Shown: positions 32,129 through 41,101, numbered from the stretch's first letter. The stretch is DNA of 54,756 nucleotides from Parvibaculum sp049651025 (GCF_049651025.1 NZ_JBASBH010000027.1:1-54756), one strand, 5' to 3'. A program made the numbers and translations. The notes: generated from the sequence alone by a model not told the origin.

Positions 32129-32979
32129 TGATCCGCAAGGTCTGTGTCATGGGCTGGCCGATCACCCATTCGCGCTCGCCGCTGATCCATAATCACTGGA
32201 TCAAGACCTATGGCATCGCCGACGCAGTCTATGAGCGCCTCGCCGTGCCCCCGCAGGAGCTGAACGCCACTTTGCGCAGCCTGAACGACTGGGGCTTCAT
32301 CGGCGCAAACGTCACAGTCCCGCATAAGGAAGCCGTCTTTGCCGCGCTGATGCGCCACGACGCGGTGGCCGCCCGGCTGAAGGCGGTCAACACCATCGTC
32401 ACCACCGATATGGGCCTCGAAGGCCGCAATACGGATGGCTACGGCTTCATCGCCAATCTCAAGGATCGCGCCCCTTTCTGGCTGGCCTCCGATGGTCCTG
32501 TCGTCATGCTCGGCGCGGGCGGTGCCGCGCGCGCCATTGCCGCGGCTCTCGAAGCCGAAGGAGCGCCCGAGATCCGCATCGTCAATCGCACCCGCACCCG
32601 CGCCGCCGCGCTGGTCGACGATCTGAAGCTCAAGGCCGCGCGCATATATGAATGGACGGACGCGGCTTCGGCCCTTGCCGGCGCGAACCTTCTCGTCAAC
32701 ACCACGACGCTCGGCATGAAGGGCGAACGCGATCTCGACATATCGCTCGACGCCTTGCCCGCGCGCGCCCTCGTTACCGATATTGTCTACACGCCCCTTG
32801 AGACAGCATTGCTGAGGGCGGCGCGCGCGCGCGGAAATCCAACCGTTGACGGGCTCGGCATGTTGCTCCATCAGGCGGTGCCGGGATTTGAAGCCTGGTT
32901 CGGCGTCAGGCCGCAAGTGACGCCGGAACTCCGCGCGCTTGTGCTGGCCGATATGGGGCTTGCTGAGGAAAAAAACTGA
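32128..32979 (+). CDS. aroE: Shikimate dehydrogenase
   Basis: The 283-residue NADPH-dependent enzyme reduces 3-dehydroshikimate to shikimate in aromatic amino-acid synthesis. Family motifs are GWPITHSRSPLIHNHW, GANVTVPHKEAVF (catalytic Lys), GRNTDGYGF, the nucleotide loop MLGAGGAARAIAAAL and NTTTLGMKG. Length is typical. The ATG at 32128 overlaps the maf stop as TGATG and its own stop overlaps the coaE start in the same way, giving tight coupling. Confidence 0.97.
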   Translation: MIRKVCVMGWPITHSRSPLIHNHWIKTYGIADAVYERLAVPPQELNATLRSLNDWGFIGANVTVPHKEAVFAALMRHDAVAARLKAVNTIVTTDMGLEGRNTDGYGFIANLKDRAPFWLASDGPVVMLGAGGAARAIAAALEAEGAPEIRIVNRTRTRAAALVDDLKLKAARIYEWTDAASALAGANLLVNTTTLGMKGERDLDISLDALPARALVTDIVYTPLETALLRAARARGNPTVDGLGMLLHQAVPGFEAWFGVRPQVTPELRALVLADMGLAEEKN

Positions 32980-33599
32980 TGCTGCTGATAGGTCTCACCG
33001 GTTCGATCGGCATGGGCAAGTCGGAAACGGCGAAAATGTTCGCGCGCCTCGGCGTGCCGGTCTATGACGCCGATGCCGCCGTCCATGCGCTTTACGCAAA
33101 GGATGGCGCCGCCGTTGCGCCCATCGCCGCCGCCTTCCCTTCCGCCGTCATCGACGGCGCGGTGGACCGGCAGGAATTGTCACGTGCCGTTCTCGGCCTG
33201 CCCGACGAAATGAAAAAACTTGAAGCGATCGTTCATCCGCTTGTCGGCCGCGCGCAACTCGAGTTCCTGAAAGAGGCGCAAGCCGAAGGCCATCACGCCG
33301 TCGTGCTGGACATTCCGCTGCTCTATGAAACCGGCGGCGAGAAGCGCGTCGACGTTGTCGTCGTGGTGAGCGCTCCCTATCATGTGCAAGAGGCACGCGT
33401 GCTCGCGCGTCCCGGCATGGATATGGCGAAGTTCGCGGCCATTCACGCCAAGCAGGTGCCCGATGCCGAAAAACGCCGCCGCGCCGATTTCATCATCGAC
33501 ACCGATAACGGTCTCGACCATGCCTTCGCGCAGGTGAAGTCCGTCATCGCGGCGCTGCGGACGCGCGAAGGAAAAGTCATCAAGGAACGGCTCGGCTGA
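32979..33599 (+). CDS. coaE: Dephospho-CoA kinase
   Basis: The 206-residue P-loop kinase phosphorylates dephospho-CoA in the last step of CoA synthesis. The P-loop LTGSIGMGKSETAKMFARLG, the VPVYDADAAVHALY region, LDIPLLYETGGEKRVDVVVVV and the terminal ADFIIDTDNGLDHAFAQV are diagnostic. It starts at the aroE stop (TGATG). coaA, the first CoA-pathway enzyme, is also in this window at 47832. Confidence 0.97.
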   Translation: MLLIGLTGSIGMGKSETAKMFARLGVPVYDADAAVHALYAKDGAAVAPIAAAFPSAVIDGAVDRQELSRAVLGLPDEMKKLEAIVHPLVGRAQLEFLKEAQAEGHHAVVLDIPLLYETGGEKRVDVVVVVSAPYHVQEARVLARPGMDMAKFAAIHAKQVPDAEKRRRADFIIDTDNGLDHAFAQVKSVIAALRTREGKVIKERLG

Positions 33600-33614
33600 G
33601 CTTCAGGGAAGACC

Positions 33615-34298
33615 ATGCGCCAGATCGTTCTCGATACGGAAACAACCGGCCTCTCGCCTGCCGATGGCGACAGGCTCGTCGAAATCGGCTGTCTGGAAAT
33701 CGTCAACCAGGTTGCGACCGGCGTCGTCTTTCATAAATACATCAACCCTGAGCGCGACGTGCCCAAAGGCGCTTTCGACGTTCATGGATTGTCGGAAGAG
33801 TTTCTGCGCGACCATCCGAAATTCGCTGAAATCGCCGAAGAGTTTCTGGCTTTCATCGACGATGCGCCGCTGGTGATCCACAACGCCTCGTTCGACATGG
33901 GTTTCATCAATCATGAATTGAAGCGCGCAGGTCATGCGGCGCTCAATAACGACCGCGCCATCGACACGCTGCTGATCGCACGCAAGCGTTTTCCCGGCGC
34001 GCAGAACAGCCTCGATGCGCTTTGCCGCCGCTTCAATGTCGACAATTCAAATCGCGTGAAGCACGGCGCACTTCTCGACGCCGAATTGCTGGCCGAAGTC
34101 TATCTTGAACTGATGGGCGGCAGGCAGCCGGGCCTGGTGCTCGATGCGAGCCTCGACATGCGCAAGATCGAGGTGGCCGCCGTCGAAACGCGCAAGCGCC
34201 CAAAGCCACTCGATCCGCGTTTGACGGATGAAGAACGCGCCGCCCATGCGGAGTTCATCGCAGGCTTCGGGTCGGACGCGTTGTGGAACGCGTCCTGA
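33615..34298 (+). CDS. dnaQ: DNA polymerase III epsilon subunit
   Basis: The 227-residue 3'-5' exonuclease proofreads DNA made by the polymerase III core. Exo I is IVLDTETTGL (Asp7, Glu9), Exo II is HNASFDMGFINHEL and Exo III is HGALLDAELLAEVYLEL. The C-terminal Lys/Arg region binds the alpha subunit. Start and length are typical. It lies 15 bp after coaE and converges with secB, as in other alphaproteobacteria near the origin. Confidence 0.96.
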   Translation: MRQIVLDTETTGLSPADGDRLVEIGCLEIVNQVATGVVFHKYINPERDVPKGAFDVHGLSEEFLRDHPKFAEIAEEFLAFIDDAPLVIHNASFDMGFINHELKRAGHAALNNDRAIDTLLIARKRFPGAQNSLDALCRRFNVDNSNRVKHGALLDAELLAEVYLELMGGRQPGLVLDASLDMRKIEVAAVETRKRPKPLDPRLTDEERAAHAEFIAGFGSDALWNAS

Positions 34299-34323
34299 CC
34301 CTCAATACCTGTCCGCAGGCGGA

Positions 34324-34803
34324 TCAGTTCGGAACGACGCCTTCCGGGGTGCCTTCCGTGCGGCGCTGCTGATAAAGGCCGACGAAATCGATCGGGTCGA
34401 TCATCAGCGGCGGGAAGCCGCCGTCGCGCGTCACATCGGCAACGATGCGGCGGGCGAAGGGGAAGATCTGGCGCGGGCATTCGATGAGCAGCATCGGCTC
34501 AAGGCTGTCGGCGGGAATGTTGGTCAGGCGGAACAGACCGCTATATTGCAGCTCGACCAGAAACATCACATCGGTCTGCGACTTTGCATCGACGCCGATG
34601 GCGAGCGTGACTTCAAAATCCGTATCGCTGAAACGCTGAACATTGACGTCGACGCGAACGCCGATCTGCGGCTGTTCGGCAAGCGGCCCAAGCGTGCGCG
34701 GCACATTCGGATTCTCGAAGGACAGGTCCTTGACGTATTGGGTCAGCACTCGGAGCTGGGGAGCTGCGTCGTCGCCGGCACCCTGAATATTCTGTTCGGA
34801 CAT
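34324..34803 (-). CDS. secB: Protein-export chaperone SecB
   Basis: The 159-residue acidic chaperone keeps preproteins unfolded and hands them to SecA. It has the family core QYVKDLSFENPNVPRTL, FEVTLAIGVDAK, VELQYSGLFRL, PADSLEPMLLIECPRQIFPFARRI (residues about 98-121), and the terminal GGFPPLMIDPIDFVGLY. Length is standard. Its stop lies 25 bp from the convergent dnaQ stop. It is on the opposite strand to the origin-rightward genes. Confidence 0.97.
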   Translation of the reverse strand: MSEQNIQGAGDDAAPQLRVLTQYVKDLSFENPNVPRTLGPLAEQPQIGVRVDVNVQRFSDTDFEVTLAIGVDAKSQTDVMFLVELQYSGLFRLTNIPADSLEPMLLIECPRQIFPFARRIVADVTRDGGFPPLMIDPIDFVGLYQQRRTEGTPEGVVPN

Positions 34804-34899
34804 GATCCCCCGCGATCGCGAATATGAAGAAATTGAAGCAAGCTGGCTAACATGGATAGGCGATGCCTACAAGACGAGCTCGTTCGGCATGGTTACTGT

Positions 34900-35436
34900 T
34901 CAACCATCCTTTTCGGGCGGTCTGCTGTCGCCGATGACCGTCGGGCCGGGATGCGGTTTGCCGTTTTCATCGCCCGGCTCGACCGTATAGCCCTCACCCT
35001 CGATGATCGGACCGGCGGATCCGTCCTGAGGCCAGCCTTGGCTGCGATAGACGTCGCTATAGACGATGGTGGTCCCCGCCCGCGCCAGAGCCCAGCGGCG
35101 GATGAAGGGGCGAAGGAAACGCCGGACGGCGGGAACGAGAAGCACAAAGCCGAGCGCATCGGTGAGCAGGCCCGGCGCCATCATCAAAAGCGCGGCAAAA
35201 ATCAGGAACAGCCCGTCCAGCACTTCATCGACGGGCATTTCGCCGCGATTGAGCGCCGCCTGCGCCTTGGTGAAAGTTGCAAGCCCCTGTCGCCGCAGCA
35301 ACCATGTGCCGAAAATTGCAATGGCGATGACAAGCCCGATTGTCGGCAGGACGCCGATGACGCCGCCGACCTCGATGAAAACGGCAATCTCGGCAATCGG
35401 CACGAGAACGACAGCAAGCAGGATGATCGGTATCAA
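34900..35436 (-). CDS. FxsA family membrane protein
   Basis: The 178-residue inner-membrane protein starts at a TTG with AAGGAG five bases upstream (35436); this strong ribosome site decides the start over the ATG-less frame further up. It has two to three hydrophobic segments: PIILLAVVLVPIAEIAVFIE, the conserved GVLPTIGLVIAIAIFGTWLLRRQG at residues 24-47, and FLIFAALLMMAPGLLTDALGFVLLVPAVR. FxsA was linked to exclusion of phage T7 in E. coli F+ strains; its normal role is not known. A hydrophilic C-terminal tail follows. The gene precedes secB on the same strand. Confidence 0.88.
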   Translation of the reverse strand: MIPIILLAVVLVPIAEIAVFIEVGGVIGVLPTIGLVIAIAIFGTWLLRRQGLATFTKAQAALNRGEMPVDEVLDGLFLIFAALLMMAPGLLTDALGFVLLVPAVRRFLRPFIRRWALARAGTTIVYSDVYRSQGWPQDGSAGPIIEGEGYTVEPGDENGKPHPGPTVIGDSRPPEKDG

Positions 35437-35661
35437 GGGGGCTCCTTGCGGGCTTCCAGGAAGAACATCGACGCGAGCACATCTTCGCCCGCCCGCCGGT
35501 AGCAATAAGCCAGTGATTGCCCTAACTTATATAGACGAGTTTAAGTGCACGAAGCGCGGCCGTCATCCGGCTGGCGGGTTTTTCCTGCGACGCATCGAGC
35601 GAGCCGGCACGGCAGGCAAGACCGCGTGAAGGCGTCGCAGTAATTCTGAAAGGTGGCCCGA

Positions 35662-36414
35662 ATGGGCGAAACATCGACACTTATCAACCTGATCCTGCTT
35701 GCGGTCGCAGTGGGCGTGTTTCTGAAGTTGCGCAGTGTGCTCGGTCGGCGGACCGGCCATGAACGCCCGCCCTTCGACCCCTATTCCGCGGGCGAGAAGC
35801 CTGCATCGATCAATAATGGCGACAAGGTCATCCAGCTCCCCAAGCGCGGCCCCGCCGCCAAGCCGGATCTGGAAGGCGATGTCGGTGGCGTCGATCCCTA
35901 TCCCCAGCGCGAGCCCTATGTGGTGAAAGATCGCTGGGCGGATGTCGCGCCGGAAGGCTCTGCCATTGCCCAGACGCTGACCGAGATCGCGCTTGCCGAC
36001 CGCCATTTCGACGCCGACGCATTCATGTCGGGTGCGCGCGCCGCTTATGAAATGATCGTCACCGCCTTCGCTCGCGGCGAACGCAAGACGCTGCAGCCGC
36101 TTCTCGATGAGCATGTCTTCAAGAGCTTTGAAGCCGTCATCGCAGGGCGCGAGGCGCGTGGCGAGACGGTCGACCAGAGCTTCATCGGCATTTCCAAGGC
36201 CGAGCTGGTCGATGCGAGCCTCGTTGCGAAGCGCGCAAGGCTCACCATTCGTTTCGTTAGCGAACTGACCTCCTGCACCAAGAACCAGGACGGCGTCGTC
36301 ATCGAGGGCGATCCCGTGACGATCCGCAAGGTCACGGATGTCTGGACCTTCGAGCGTGACGTGAAGGCAAGCAATCCGAACTGGCGTCTTGTTGCCACCG
36401 GATCGGAAGGCTGA
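35662..36414 (+). CDS. Tim44-like domain protein (TimA)
   Basis: The 250-residue protein has one N-terminal hydrophobic helix (STLINLILLAVAVGVFLKLR), a disordered linker, and a C-terminal Tim44-like domain with FDADAFMSGARAAYEMIVTAFARGERKTL at residues 114-142, then FKSFEAVIAGREARGE and the conserved VWTFERDVKASNPNWRLVAT. Alphaproteobacterial TimA is an inner-membrane relative of mitochondrial Tim44 of incompletely known role. The start ATG at 35662 is preceded by AAAGGTGG. It is followed 14 bp later by mltA and shares the usual position beside secB and fxsA. Confidence 0.92.
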   Translation: MGETSTLINLILLAVAVGVFLKLRSVLGRRTGHERPPFDPYSAGEKPASINNGDKVIQLPKRGPAAKPDLEGDVGGVDPYPQREPYVVKDRWADVAPEGSAIAQTLTEIALADRHFDADAFMSGARAAYEMIVTAFARGERKTLQPLLDEHVFKSFEAVIAGREARGETVDQSFIGISKAELVDASLVAKRARLTIRFVSELTSCTKNQDGVVIEGDPVTIRKVTDVWTFERDVKASNPNWRLVATGSEG

Positions 36415-36428
36415 CGCGGGCCGCATCG

Positions 36429-37610
36429 ATGGGGGACATGAAGAGAAGTGGCATGGGGCTTGTGGCCGCGCTCGGCATCGCCGTGCTGGCGCTGGTTGGC
36501 TGCGCGGGAAACGAGGCGTCGGGTATGACCGCGTCGGAGCGCCCGGTAGGGCCTGAAACAGCGTTGAGTTTCAATGAGTTGAGCGGCTGGTCCAGCGATG
36601 GGCAGGCTTTGGCGCTGGACGCTTTCCGCCGTTCCTGCACGCGTATACTGAAACTTGACGATAATGCCGCGCTCGATCCCAAGACCGACAGCACGCTTTA
36701 TGGCCGCGCTGGAGACTGGCGCGCTGCCTGTCAGGCAGCGGCGAATGTGAAGTCGGGCGACAAGGCGGCCCGCGCCTATTTCGAAAGCCACTTCACGCCC
36801 GTTCGTTTGAGAAGTGAAACAAGCAATTCGCTTTTCACGGGCTATTACGAACCCGAAATGAAGGGCTCCCTGCGTCGGGGCGGCATCTATCAGACGCCGG
36901 TCCTGCCCTTTCCCCCGGCTTTCGCCGCCGCCCGCACTGCAGGCAAGGCGCTCCCGACGCGCAGCCAGATCGAAGACATGATCGCCAATGGGCAACTGGA
37001 TGCGGACAAGCTCGCCCTCGTCTGGCTCGCCGATCCGGTCGATGCCTTCTTTCTCCATATTCAGGGATCGGGGCGCGTGGTGCTGGATGATGGCCGCACG
37101 CTACGCCTCGCCTTCGCGGCAAAGAACGAGCGGCCCTATACGTCGATCGGCAAATTGCTGATCGATGATGGCGCGATCCCGCGCGACGAAGTGTCGATGC
37201 AGACGATCCGCGCCTGGCTGGCCGCCCATCCGCAAGAGGTTCGCCCGCTGCTGCGCCGCAACGATTCCTATATATTCTTCAGGACCTTGCAGGCAGATCC
37301 CTCACTCGGGCCGCCCGGCGCCGAAAAGGTCAATCTGACGCCCGGCCGCAGCCTTGCCATCGACCGGAGCCTCCATCCGCTGGGCGCGCTTTTCTGGCTC
37401 GACACCACCGCGCCGATACCTCATGTCGATGCGAATACGCCTTTTCGGCGGCTGATGGTGGCGCAAGATACAGGCACGGCCATTCGCGGGCTTCAGCGCG
37501 GCGACGTTTTCTGGGGCCCCGGCGCGGATGCCGCCGAAATTGCCGGCCGCATGAAACAGACGGGTGAGCTGATCGCACTTCTCCCCCGGAGTCTGGTGGT
37601 CGGCCGTTAA
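36429..37610 (+). CDS. mltA: Membrane-bound lytic transglycosylase A
   Basis: The 393-residue lipoprotein cleaves the MurNAc-GlcNAc bond of peptidoglycan to leave 1,6-anhydro-MurNAc. A lipobox LVGC gives Cys25. The body has LFTGYYEPEMKGS, DAFFLHIQGSGRVVLDDGRTLRLAFAAKN at about residues 206-234, NDSYIFFRTL and the 3D-domain with catalytic Asp in VAQDTGTAIRGLQRGDVFWG. An ATG three codons downstream is a possible start. It sits between the Tim44-like gene and an Smr gene. Confidence 0.95.
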   Translation: MGDMKRSGMGLVAALGIAVLALVGCAGNEASGMTASERPVGPETALSFNELSGWSSDGQALALDAFRRSCTRILKLDDNAALDPKTDSTLYGRAGDWRAACQAAANVKSGDKAARAYFESHFTPVRLRSETSNSLFTGYYEPEMKGSLRRGGIYQTPVLPFPPAFAAARTAGKALPTRSQIEDMIANGQLDADKLALVWLADPVDAFFLHIQGSGRVVLDDGRTLRLAFAAKNERPYTSIGKLLIDDGAIPRDEVSMQTIRAWLAAHPQEVRPLLRRNDSYIFFRTLQADPSLGPPGAEKVNLTPGRSLAIDRSLHPLGALFWLDTTAPIPHVDANTPFRRLMVAQDTGTAIRGLQRGDVFWGPGADAAEIAGRMKQTGELIALLPRSLVVGR

Positions 37611-37634
37611 GGCCGGTCGTAAAGGGGAGCGCAG

Positions 37635-38270
37635 ATGGACGGCGACGAGAAGCCAAAACCCCGGAAATCTCGCGCCCGAATTCTGAGCGATGACGAGCAC
37701 AAGCTCTGGCGTGCCATGGTCAAGGACGCAAAGCCCCTGTCGCGCCGCAAAATCGTTATCAAACCGGAACCATTTTTAGAGCCGGAAGCGCCCGGAACGG
37801 CCAAAGCGAGGCCGATTCCAAAGCCCGTGGCCTCTGTTCCCTCCCCTCGTTCCGCCCGCGTACCGAAAATCCCGGTCGCCCCTTCGCCGCCGCCTTTGAC
37901 CGGCCTCGACCGCCGCACCAGCCAGCGCCTTGCCCGCGGCCAGATCGAAACCGAGGCGCGGCTCGACCTTCACGGGCTTCGGCAGGACGAGGCGCATGAC
38001 GCCCTGGCGCGTTTTCTGAGCCGGACGCGCGCGCAAGGGCTTCGCTGCGTTCTGGTCATAACCGGCAAGGGCGAAAGCCCTTTTGCCCGCCATACCTTGC
38101 ACAGCGCCCGGTTTCATGAGGCGTCTGACCATTCCGGCGTGCTGCGCTCCGCCCTGCCGCAATGGCTGAGCGAGCCGCAATTTCGCTCGCTCGTCGCCGG
38201 ATTTCAGCCGGCCCATCCCCGTCATGGCGGCGGCGGCGCCTTTTATATCTGGCTGCGGAAAACGAAATGA
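37635..38270 (+). CDS. Smr domain protein
   Basis: The 211-residue protein has a disordered basic/Pro-rich N-terminal half and a C-terminal Smr (small MutS-related) nuclease domain with ARLDLHGLRQDEAHDALARFL, VLVITGKGESPFARHTLHSA and a terminal GGGAFYIWLRK. Free Smr proteins act on nucleic acids; E. coli SmrB cuts mRNA at stalled or collided ribosomes, but a different target is possible in this group. Its stop TGA overlaps the start of the next gene (ATGA). Confidence 0.9.
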   Translation: MDGDEKPKPRKSRARILSDDEHKLWRAMVKDAKPLSRRKIVIKPEPFLEPEAPGTAKARPIPKPVASVPSPRSARVPKIPVAPSPPPLTGLDRRTSQRLARGQIETEARLDLHGLRQDEAHDALARFLSRTRAQGLRCVLVITGKGESPFARHTLHSARFHEASDHSGVLRSALPQWLSEPQFRSLVAGFQPAHPRHGGGGAFYIWLRKTK

Positions 38271-38656
38271 CGCCGTTCGGGCAAAAACTCCGCGATCTTC
38301 GAAGCGCGCGGGGTATCGCCCTGAAAGACATGGCCGCCGCCTTGCGCGTGACGCCCGCTTATCTCTCGGCTCTGGAACATGGACGGCGCGGACGGCCAAG
38401 CTGGCGGCTCGTCCAGTCCATCATCGGCTATTTCAATGTGATCTGGGACGAGGCCGAGGAAATCGAACGCCTTGCGCGCATTTCCCATCCCCGCGTCACC
38501 ATCGACACGTCGGGCCTCGACCCGAAAGCGACCGAGCTTGCAAACCGGCTTGCCGAGGAGGTCGCCTATCTCACTGCGCCCGAACTCGAAAGGCTTTTGG
38601 CGGCCATGCCCTCCCGCGCCCGCCGACCTTCGCATGGCGCGCGAAAGACTCGCTGA
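38267..38656 (+). CDS. XRE-family helix-turn-helix protein
   Basis: The 129-residue protein has an N-terminal Cro/CI helix-turn-helix (GQKLRDLRSARGIALKDMAA, then LRVTPAYLSALEHGRRGRPS) and a C-terminal helical part with the acidic WDEAEEIERLAR and LAEEVAYLTAPELERLLAAMP that may dimerise. It probably binds DNA as a small repressor; the targets are unknown. The ATG at 38267 overlaps the Smr stop. It is conserved next to Smr in related genomes. The gap to convergent hslU holds no clear terminator. Confidence 0.85.
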   Translation: MTPFGQKLRDLRSARGIALKDMAAALRVTPAYLSALEHGRRGRPSWRLVQSIIGYFNVIWDEAEEIERLARISHPRVTIDTSGLDPKATELANRLAEEVAYLTAPELERLLAAMPSRARRPSHGARKTR

Positions 38657-38786
38657 CCAGAAAGAAGTCTGATGTCAGAAATTCGCTAAACGCGAACCCC
38701 AAGGAAACCCCATACGGGCGTTTCAGCGGACTCGCGGCTCGCGAATACCATCCAGCCCAGAAAATCGCTCTGCGCGAGAAATCGGC

Positions 38787-40097
38787 CTAGAGGATGAACT
38801 TCGACAGGTCCGTATTTTTTGCCAGATCGCCAAGGCGCTCATGCACATAAGATGCGTCGATCCGCACCGTTTGCCCGCTGCGGTCGGTGGCGGCGAAGGA
38901 AATCTCATCGAGCACACGCTCCATCACCGTATGAAGCCGCCGCGCGCCGATATTCTCGACGCTCGCATTGACCTCCGCCGCAATGGTCGCGATGGCGTCG
39001 ATGCCGTCAGCGGTGAAATCGAGCGTCACGCCTTCCGTATCGAGCAGCGCCACATATTGTTTGATGAGGCTCGCTTCAGGCTCGGTCAGGATGCGCACGA
39101 AGTCGTCCCGTGTCAGCGCCTGCAATTCGACGCGGATCGGCAAGCGCCCCTGCAATTCGGGCAGCAGGTCCGATGGCTTGGCGATATGGAAAGCGCCGGA
39201 GGCGATGAAGAGAATATGGTCGGTCTTCACCGTGCCGTACTTGGTTGAGACCGACGTCCCCTCGATCAGCGGCAACAGGTCGCGCTGCACACCTTCGCGG
39301 CTGACATCGGCGCCCTGCCGTTCGGAGCGCGCGCAAATCTTGTCGATCTCGTCGAGAAAGACGATGCCGCTCTGCTCGACCATGCGGATCGCTTCCTGCG
39401 TCAACTGATCCTGATCGAGAAGCTTGTCGGATTCCTCGGCAATCAGAAGCTCGTAGCTGTCACGTACGGTCATCTTGCGGGTCTTCATCCGCCCGCCGCC
39501 GAAAGCCTTGCCGAACATGTCGCCGAGATTGACCATGCCGATCTGACCGCCGGGCATGCCCGGAATGTCGAAGCTTGGCATGCCGCCGCCCGTATCGGCG
39601 ACTTCGACCTCGATTTCCTTCTCGTCGAGTTCGCCCTCGCGCAGCTTGCGGCGGAAGCTTTCGCGCGTCGGCTCGGACGCGCCCTTGCCGACCAGCGCAT
39701 CGAGCACGCGGGCTTCTGCGGCAAGATGGGCCTTTGCCTGCACGTCCTTGCGCTTCTTCTCGCGCAGCAGGGCAATGCCGATCTCGACCAGATCGCGGAT
39801 GATCTGCTCGACGTCGCGGCCGACATAACCGACCTCGGTGAATTTCGTCGCTTCGATCTTGATGAAGGGCGCTTCGGCGAGCCTGGCGAGGCGGCGCGAG
39901 ATTTCCGTCTTGCCGACGCCGGTCGGCCCGATCATCAGAATGTTCTTCGGCAGCACTTCCTCGCGCAAGCCTTCCGGCAACTGCTGACGCCGCCAGCGAT
40001 TGCGCAAGGCGATCGCCACTGCGCGCTTGGCGTCATTCTGACCGACGATATAGCGGTCCAGCTCGGAAACGATCTCACGCGGCGAAAAACTGGTCAT
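38787..40097 (-). CDS. hslU: HslU ATPase subunit of the HslVU protease
   Basis: The 436-residue AAA+ unfoldase feeds proteins to HslV. Visible are SPREIVSELDRYIVGQNDAKRAVAIALRNRWRR at the start (residues 4-36), Walker A GPTGVGKTE, the pore loop GYVGRDVEQI, the I-domain insertion with GGMPSFDIPGMPGGQ, Walker B VFLDEIDKI and the sensor GRLPIRVEL. The C-terminal tail ends DLSKFIL, the HslV-docking end. Length is normal. It begins 33 bp after hslV in a two-gene unit. Confidence 0.98.
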   Translation of the reverse strand: MTSFSPREIVSELDRYIVGQNDAKRAVAIALRNRWRRQQLPEGLREEVLPKNILMIGPTGVGKTEISRRLARLAEAPFIKIEATKFTEVGYVGRDVEQIIRDLVEIGIALLREKKRKDVQAKAHLAAEARVLDALVGKGASEPTRESFRRKLREGELDEKEIEVEVADTGGGMPSFDIPGMPGGQIGMVNLGDMFGKAFGGGRMKTRKMTVRDSYELLIAEESDKLLDQDQLTQEAIRMVEQSGIVFLDEIDKICARSERQGADVSREGVQRDLLPLIEGTSVSTKYGTVKTDHILFIASGAFHIAKPSDLLPELQGRLPIRVELQALTRDDFVRILTEPEASLIKQYVALLDTEGVTLDFTADGIDAIATIAAEVNASVENIGARRLHTVMERVLDEISFAATDRSGQTVRIDASYVHERLGDLAKNTDLSKFIL

Positions 40098-40130
40098 GGC
40101 TCTGGCGGGCACTCCGGATGGGAAGAGGCA

Positions 40131-40694
40131 TCAGACGGCGTCGAGAATTTCGACCGTCAGATTGTTGTTGGTGTAGACGCAGATCTCGGACGCGATCTTC
40201 AATGCCTTGCGGGCGATCTCTTCCGCCGAAAGGTCGGTATCGCCAAGCGCACGCGCGGCAGCCAGCGCATAATTCCCGCCCGAACCGATGCCGACAATGC
40301 CGCCTTCCGGCTCCAGCACGTCGCCATTGCCGGTCAGCACGAGGCTCGCGCTCGCATCGGCAACGATCATCAGGGCTTCGAGGCGGCGAAGGAAGCGATC
40401 CGTCCGCCAGTCCTTGGCAAGCTCGACGCAGGCACGGGTGAGCTGGCCGGGATATTGTTCAAGCTTGCCCTCGAGCCGTTCGAACAGCGTCATGGCATCC
40501 GCCGTCGCGCCCGCAAATCCGGCAATCACCTTGCCCGAGCCGAGCGGACGCACCTTGCGGGCATTCCCTTTCATGATGGTGTCGCCCATGGAAACCTGAC
40601 CGTCGCCGGCAATCACCACCTTGCCGCCCTTACGGACAGTCAGAATGGTCGTGCCATGCCATTGCACATAAGGCGCGGAATGCGGATCGGACAT
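40131..40694 (-). CDS. hslV: HslV peptidase subunit
   Basis: The 187-residue threonine peptidase is proteasome-like. The propeptide MSDPHSAPYVQWHG precedes the catalytic Thr15 in TTILTVRKGGKVVIAGDGQV; cleavage frees this threonine. The GNARKVRPLGSGKVIAGFAG region and GSGGNYALAAARAL confirm the family. I chose the ATG at 40694 by family alignment; an ATG at 40748 is unlikely. It and hslU form a heat-shock protease operon, divergent from hisB. Confidence 0.97.
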   Translation of the reverse strand: MSDPHSAPYVQWHGTTILTVRKGGKVVIAGDGQVSMGDTIMKGNARKVRPLGSGKVIAGFAGATADAMTLFERLEGKLEQYPGQLTRACVELAKDWRTDRFLRRLEALMIVADASASLVLTGNGDVLEPEGGIVGIGSGGNYALAAARALGDTDLSAEEIARKALKIASEICVYTNNNLTVEILDAV

Positions 40695-41101
40695 TGTGAG
40701 CAGGTTCCCGGATGAAGAAGCCGGCTGGAACGCGGGCGTGATCTCCATGTGGCGATTTTCATGAACGGGGTCAAGTCGAGCGCGGTTAAAACACGCACAC
40801 ACTTGAAGCGCCCGGGCAGACCCCTATCTTGTGGGCACCAGCCGGTGTTTCACTAGTAAAGCCCAAGCTGAACAAATTGATTCAAGAGTTTAGCAATATT
40901 ATTTGAATTTCTGACTTCCGGTTGTTCAAGTAAAACCTGAGCATTTGTTAAGAAGACTGGTTAACGTCTTCTAAGCCCTTGCGATGCAGTATAATTTGAG
41001 TGCTGGCTCCATCTGAGCTTGCCTCGCCCGGTCAATAAGCTGGCCCCGGCTGCGACGCGCTGATAAAACCCCCGCAAGGACGCCGTTGCGTCGGATTGCC
41101 T
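40695..41101. promoter_or_regulatory. AT-rich divergent region hslV/hisB
   Basis: This 407-bp gap holds promoters for hslVU (leftward) and hisB (rightward). A leftward CTTGAC (40770-40775)-17 bp-CCACAT (40747-40752) and a rightward CTTGAA (40802-40807)-13 bp-CCCCTA (40821-40826) resemble heat-shock sigma-32 promoters; both are weak by-eye calls. Bases 40855-40975 are AT-rich, with an AGAAGAC-8 bp-GTCTTCT inverted repeat (40951-40957 and 40966-40972) and a half-palindrome of parS (40846-40853). No gene was seen. Confidence 0.4.

Noticed and set aside
40846..40861. A parS-like half site TGTTTCAC followed by TAGTAAAG
   Set aside because: Only the left half matches; the right half lacks the GTGAAACA palindrome, so ParB binding is not expected.
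40948..40964. TTAA-N9-TTAA resembling a CtrA box
   Set aside because: CtrA boxes need seven bases between the TTAA halves; nine breaks the match.
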